Source: Bolinopsis microptera
Taxonomy: Eukaryota; Ctenophora; Tentaculata; Lobata; Bolinopsidae
Length of the DNA stretch: 64,000 nucleotides
Direction of reading: 5' to 3'
Assembly (NCBI RefSeq): GCF_026151205.1
Contig: NC_087081.1
Location: 14,978,340-15,042,339, forward strand
The notes beneath the pieces are model-generated. The model saw only the letters and a program-made list of their open reading frames with translations, ran no database searches and was not told the DNA's origin. Shown here piece by piece: positions 58,828 through 64,000 of this stretch. The position numbers and the translations under genes were made by a program. How positions within the stretch are numbered: position 1 is the stretch's first letter; the number at the start of each line of letters is the position of its first letter.

Positions 58828-61800
58828 TTATGTTCCGAGCAACGTGGAATTTAGCCTGGCTAACTCGTTTTTATCCAGAAGTATCTTCCTAATCCCACTT
58901 TCCTTGGCATATGGAATGGTAATCTTTCCAAACATTCTAGAACTTTCCTTTTCCTTGAGCACTCTAGCGAACTCCGGTGTGACGAATTCTCCGTTGGGAG
59001 TCTGTATGAATCCACCGGCGCCATAATATCTGCATTTGATTTGATTAGCTAATTGGCTCATAAAGAATGCTCGTATCATGGCTAAAAAGAACAACAGCGG
59101 AAAAAAACTGAGATCATAATGGATATGGCAAGACTAATGATGATAAATAATATCTTTAGATCATACTGTATATAGTATAGACTAACCTTCCCATCTCTTT
59201 CTGAGCTTGAAGTTTCAGCCTGAGGTATTGATTGTGTAGGCAAACTTGACTGCTTTTCTGTTCGGCTAGAACATCTGCTGGCAGCTGTGAATAACAGTCA
59301 GATTAGATATGGAATAAACAGGGCTGACAAAAGGTTAGACGTGGGAATGATCCAAGAAGGTGCAATGAATTTCATTGACACATGTTGTCTAGTCTATTGA
59401 TTAATACTGGTCATTTCGTTCAAAGATATAATTTCATGGAATTATAATTTCTGGGAGCATTAATTATTTGAATTTGAAATCTGAACAATGAATAATATTA
59501 TGAATAATATTACCTTTCCGTTAGTTTTCTTGGTGATATCAATAACCTTAGTATTGGCAATAATACTCAGCAACTGCTGGTGAAGCTCACTGACATTCCT
59601 CTCACAAGCAATATCAGGTGACTTTCTAGTTGGTACTGTGAGTGGTGGTAGGGCTGCTAGTTTAGTTTTCAGTGAATCTGCCATCAGCTTCACGTTCTCA
59701 TCCTGGACTAGCTGGGCGTAGTTCTGAGGGGGTTTCAGATCTGTTAATTACCTGTTCATTTCCTGTTAATTACAGTAAGTAGGATATGAGAGTGAATTTT
59801 CACATTTTTTCCTTTTCACCCTTTTGAAAAAAGGCAATAGTGAAAGGTTACGAATGGACGTTTTTTGCAGAAAAACGTGGATTTTGGAGATAGCTAGTCT
59901 GTGGTCAATGAATGCGCGGCACGAGCGTATTTTAATGTACACTAGTAATGTATAGTATTTTGTAATAAGCCCAACTTGAATGTGGCACGCGTGGTCTACT
60001 GATGTTTCAATATTATTATTATAAGGTGAGCTGATTAGAGCTTATATTAATAGTTATAGTGAAATGGAAATCTAGCGTCCGCCAAAACGAAACAACGGGC
60101 GCAATTCTTGTTTGTCACTTGACTTTGTATTTAAAATGAAAAACATGATTCTCAAATTAAATAGTGATCATAAGATTCTTTTAAGTCTCGACTAGATTAC
60201 AAGATACTACGATCTGTATCTTAGATATAAGATACAGCCCTTGTGATTGTCATTTGTTATAAATGACAATCACAAGGGCAGTCATCATTGATTAACCATT
60301 TCAGCTAAAAATAGCACTGAATACAAGTCTGTGAATTGACAACATTACGATATAATATCTAGTGACCACCTTAACAAAAGTTTGGCGATTTAACCTAATT
60401 ATGCCATATAAGGCATGACACTTTCTAGCCGTGAAGAAAGAACATGTTTAGAGAGCATAATTATGATTGAACATGTTGGAGTCTTGCCAAGAAAAGGGGG
60501 ATAATAAAGCGGCAGAAAAACATTGACATCATATCTTTATGTACATTGATACACTGATTGTAATTTGACTAGACTGCATTATTTTATATAGAACACTGTA
60601 TTCCAAGTTCTAGTGATTGGATAACGATCGTATGATAAAATTCCAAGGATTTAAAAATGAAACATATCAATCTTATACTACTATTCTAGTATGTAATTCA
60701 AGAAAACACATACCTGTAATTACGAACAACATTCCAAGAAATTCAATTAAACCAAAAACACGTACCTGAAGCGACTCTAATTTACTGAGAGTAGCTGGGG
60801 AATCCTCTACAATAACCTTCACAGACCCAGGTTGACCGGACGCCTGTTCTGCAAGTATTGACTCTGTGAGGTGCGCACGTGGTGCACGCTTGCTCGCTTG
60901 TTCCAACTTTGTTTTCAGGGTTGTTTTTTCTGATTCTAGCGCTTCAATGTCTTCTTGGAGATGGTCCATTGTCTCTTCGAACTGGAGGTAATATGTCTTT
61001 TTATTTTGTCTGTTTATCGAGCTTGAGTAGCATTTTCAAACTAACATTAATTTTGAGCATTTTAAACATTATACGGTTGCATCTCATTTTTCTAAAATCG
61101 AACCTCGATTTACCTCAAACACAAGACTATTCTCTGATGTGATTTTAAGTGTGGACTAAATCTATTAATAATAAGAAAAGTCGAACCTGTCTATCCTTAT
61201 CAGAAATAGTTTTCTTAGCCTCCGACAGTTCTGACTTAAGAGTATCAAGTTTACCGTCACCGTCCCTTCTGGCGTTCTCTAGTCGTTTCTCCAGCATATC
61301 AGCTCGAACTGCTTGTTGGGATACTTCCTCTCCTTTTATCTTTACCTGGAGATAATGGGGCGTGAGTTATTGCTTCTATAGATCCACCATACGTCACTTT
61401 ACTTGAAAGCAGGGGTGATTAAAATAAAAGGAGAGCTAGAGAGTGGTTATTATTATTAATACAAACCCATGACATAAATTATCTAATAAACAAATTTATA
61501 TAGTATAATGTAACATAATAATATGTACGTATATTTTAATTAATTAATCTTGTCATGTGTATCCAGGAGGCATGATCACAAGACTCAAGCAACGTACCAT
61601 TTTCTTCAGTTCAAAGTTCTCATTCGTCTTGTACTCTAGCTGAATCTTAAGCTGATCTCCAAGAGAGAACTGCTCCTTGAATTGCTTTGCTCGAGCATCG
61701 TAAGGTGGCTCGGACTTCGTATCGGCATCTCCCAACTGGTCGTAATCTCCATCTTGGATATTTTTAGCCATCTGTTGGAGAGAGGGCAGGAGGGAGCCAG

Positions 61801-64000
61801 TGTGAGCTTTGATCCGGTCAAGTCCGGTTCCGGAGGTTCCAACCGGATTACAACCCTTTTTGATGATGTCTTCTATGTCGGGGACAGTTATTATGTCGTC
61901 TTCAGCTACTCCTGCAATGAAAAATATCATGAACTTTATAATGTTCGTCAACATAGTGCCTCAATAAATTCTAAACCGATAACTAAAATCTTCAATTGAT
62001 CGCACACATTTAATAATAGTAAGAGATAATTGTACTAAGAGATAACTTACCAGCGATATACGAGGACAAATTAACAGCAGTTGTGTTGAGCGCGGCGAAA
62101 GTGTCCGAGAGTTCGGACATGGTAGTGGTCAGAACCTCGTCTATCTCAGCAGGGAAGGAGAAGGGTTTTCCTGTGGAAAGTCGAAATTAGTTAATTTTAG
62201 TGGGAAGTCGGAATCGAACTGCAAAATCACTACGTACCGATAAATCTTATTCAGATTTAAAGTATTCGATTAATCCGCCCTATATCATAGATTTATTCAC
62301 ACCGCGCACCATCAACAGGGACAAAGTTCTTGATACGTCGCATAGTTTTAAGGAAATCATTGCAGTGTTGTTTTGTCCCGTTCATCTTCTCGATCTGAAC
62401 GGAACCCTCCTGAACCCGAGATAGCGAGGTTGTTATCTTGTTAGCACAGGCGATAAGGCCCTCACAGGTGTGCTTCATTATCATGAGGTAGTCCGACAGG
62501 GCCTCTCTGCAGGACGGCTGAAAAACAGAAATTATTACTAAAATATTATATAAACTTGTTATCAAACCAAACACACATCTCTCAAAACAAAGCATTAGTA
62601 TTATTAAAATTATAAATCTGTAATTTAAAGAAGATCACGTGATCTGACACTACCTTGATATCGGGGAAGTGAGTGTTGCTGAGAGCCAGGAACTGAGCGG
62701 CCGACTGTTTAACAGGATCCACAGTTACACTCTCGTCCAGGGAGCTCTTCTCTAGGTGGGTCCGGAACACTGACAACATGGACATGTGCGGTCCCAGATC
62801 ACTTGCCAGTCTTCCTAGCCTGGAGAATGTGGAACAGTGGTAAAGAGTGGTAAAGAGTGGTAAAGATTGGCAAAAAGTCAAAAAGTGGTAGAAAGTGGTA
62901 AAGAGTGGTAAAGAGTAGTAAAGAGTGGTAAAGAGTGGTAAAGAGTGCTATGAAGTAGTAAAGTGTGGTAAAGAGTGGTAAAGAGTGGTAAAGAGTGGTA
63001 AAGAGTGGTAAAGAGTGGTAAAGAGTGGTAAAGAGTGGTAAAGAGTGGTAAAGAGTGGTAAAGAGTGGTAAAGAGTGGTAAAGAGTGGTAAAGAGTGCTA
63101 TGAAGTAGTAAAGTGTGGTAAAGAGTGGTAAAGAGTGGTAAAGAGTGGTAAAGAGTGGTAAAGAGTGGTAAAGAGTGGTAAAGAGTGGAAAAGTGAACAG
63201 GTTTCAAATTTTGGTCATCTCCTGGCTCTCCTCAATTAGAAATTAGAATATGTACTTATAAAAGCTTTTAATTGCACCACTATGATAAGATAGGGAACTA
63301 ATAAGACCAGACAATAAATTGAGATCCTGGAGAGTCTCATGAGACTGATAAACAGCGAACCTCTCCAGGACCTCATATTTCTTCAGACAATAAATTGTTA
63401 GACCTGTATCTTTAGGAAAAGTAGACTGGCCTGCCTTCCTACTTTCCTAACAGTTTAATCAAGTAGGAAACAACAGTTTAAAACCAAATATGTCTGATGT
63501 TGTTAAATTTATACAATATGTTTGACAGCCAGGAAGGATCTTATCCCACTTATAAGTTTAGCCTTATTTAGAGGACCAGTGTCCAGTAAGGATTTATGTT
63601 TCAGATTAGATAAATTGCTCTTTTGAATAAAACAATGAGTTTTTATCCGGTACAGTTAAACTATGCACGTCGAACTTGAATTTATATTATGCAATAATAT
63701 GATATTATGCAATAATATGATATTATGCAATATATGCATGAAACGCACTCTGAACGTAAAGTTACCTCAAAAATGTGTCAGGATCACATTGTTTGATACA
63801 TCTCTCGAAGGTAGTAACTGCGACTCTAAAGTACGCCATCTCAATAACAATCCCGGCAGCATACACAGCCTTGTCACACTGGAGCGAGGTTAAGGAGGCA
63901 CCAGAGAGGAGGTCTGTTAGTTTGAGGTGTTTTGAGGTTACTCGGCCGATAACCTCACTTGTTACGCCGAGTTTGTTTAGTAGTAGGATCTGGATGGAGA
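58828..64000 (-). CDS. DCTN1: Dynactin subunit 1 (p150-Glued), C-terminal part, 5' end beyond the window
   Basis: Ten exons join in frame to 641 C-terminal residues: 64000(partial)-63766, 62819-62654, 62517-62310, 62170-62051, 61911-61598, 61345-61187, 60981-60766, 59723-59514, 59284-59187 and 59029-58828. Diagnostic stretches are the coiled coil ending KTISDKDRQ followed by FEETMDHLQEDIEALESEK and LKTKLEQASKR, then KTKLAALPPL and TKVIDITKK. The C terminus (MFGKITIPYAKES...LLDKNELARLNSTLL) matches the end of animal p150. p150 joins dynein to cargo and microtubules; the CAP-Gly and first coiled coil would lie to the right. The intron between the partial exon and 62819 ends in a long 10-bp array directly before its acceptor. 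Confidence 0.92.
60237..60279. repeat. Perfect 19-bp hairpin in a DCTN1 intron
   Basis: GCCCTTGTGATTGTCATTT and its exact complement are separated by five bases (GTTAT). A second, smaller hairpin (CTGTATCTT...AAGATACAG, 60213-60236) abuts it. Both lie in the intron between exons 60981-60766 and 59723-59514. Confidence 0.75.
62828..63189. repeat. 10-bp minisatellite (about 36 copies) at a DCTN1 splice acceptor
   Basis: GGTAAAGAGT repeated with a few variant units (GTGCTATGAA, GTAGTAAAGT, GTGGTAAAGT). On the transcript strand it reads ACTCTTTACC, pyrimidine-rich and free of AG. It stops about 8 bases before the acceptor at 62820-62821. A higher-order duplication is visible: the variant block GTGCTATGAAGTAGTAAAGT appears twice, about 150 bp apart. 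Confidence 0.92.
63683..63735. repeat. About 20-bp AT-rich tandem repeat
   Basis: Two and a half copies of TATTATGCAATAATATGA, 30 bp from the donor site of the last partial DCTN1 exon. Confidence 0.7.

Noticed and set aside
62878-63207. 109-codon minus-strand frame of SLPLFTTLYH repeats
   Set aside because: Pure translation of the 10-bp array in a DCTN1 intron.

Overview
The window is the left end of a chromosome from an intron-rich, AT-rich animal. It opens with 1,788 bases of perfect CCCTGA repeats (TCAGGG on the other strand), read in the orientation expected for a left telomere. The genes are animal genes: an LDL-receptor-class-A G-protein coupled receptor, a tetraspanin, EFR3, a BTB-BACK-kelch protein and dynactin subunit 1 (p150). 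They are embedded in many DNA transposons, minisatellites and satellites. The RT-like, transposase-like and zinc-knuckle/PD-(D/E)XK ORFs resemble those common in cnidarians and other aquatic invertebrates. A cnidarian-like or other marine invertebrate is my best guess, but the phylum cannot be settled here.

Layout. 1-1788 telomere. 2292-4925 a single-exon LDLa/7TM receptor, about 500 bp from the telomere, with its own TATA box. 5.1-11.4 kb transposon-rich DNA: a tRNA-derived SINE, a 1.5-kb element with 10-bp target duplication, an inverted-repeat element and a mariner-type MITE. 11,466-28,749 a seven-exon tetraspanin whose 9.3-kb intron 5 holds a 4.46-kb TIR element carrying a reverse transcriptase ORF and a decayed transposase, and whose intron 6 holds an antisense retroelement ORF. 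30.5-45.1 kb a gene-free block of inverted arrays: a 184-bp satellite in two opposed arrays, a 328-bp repeat in two opposed arrays, and an hAT-like foldback element. 45.1-49.8 kb MITEs and AT-rich DNA. 49,820-64,000 three genes head to tail on the minus strand: EFR3, a kelch-like gene and the 3' two-thirds of DCTN1, which runs off the right edge.

The most unusual signal is that minisatellites sit on, or within a few bases of, 3' splice sites in three genes. In EFR3 (exon 3) and the tetraspanin (exon 5) the repeat unit itself contains the splice acceptor plus the first bases of the exon, so each intron carries many decoy copies of its own acceptor. In DCTN1 a pyrimidine-only strand array replaces the region upstream of the acceptor, and in tetraspanin exon 7 the array carries branch-point-like TACTAAT motifs. 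I derived all exon coordinates by reading frames and GT/AG junctions; none has transcript support.
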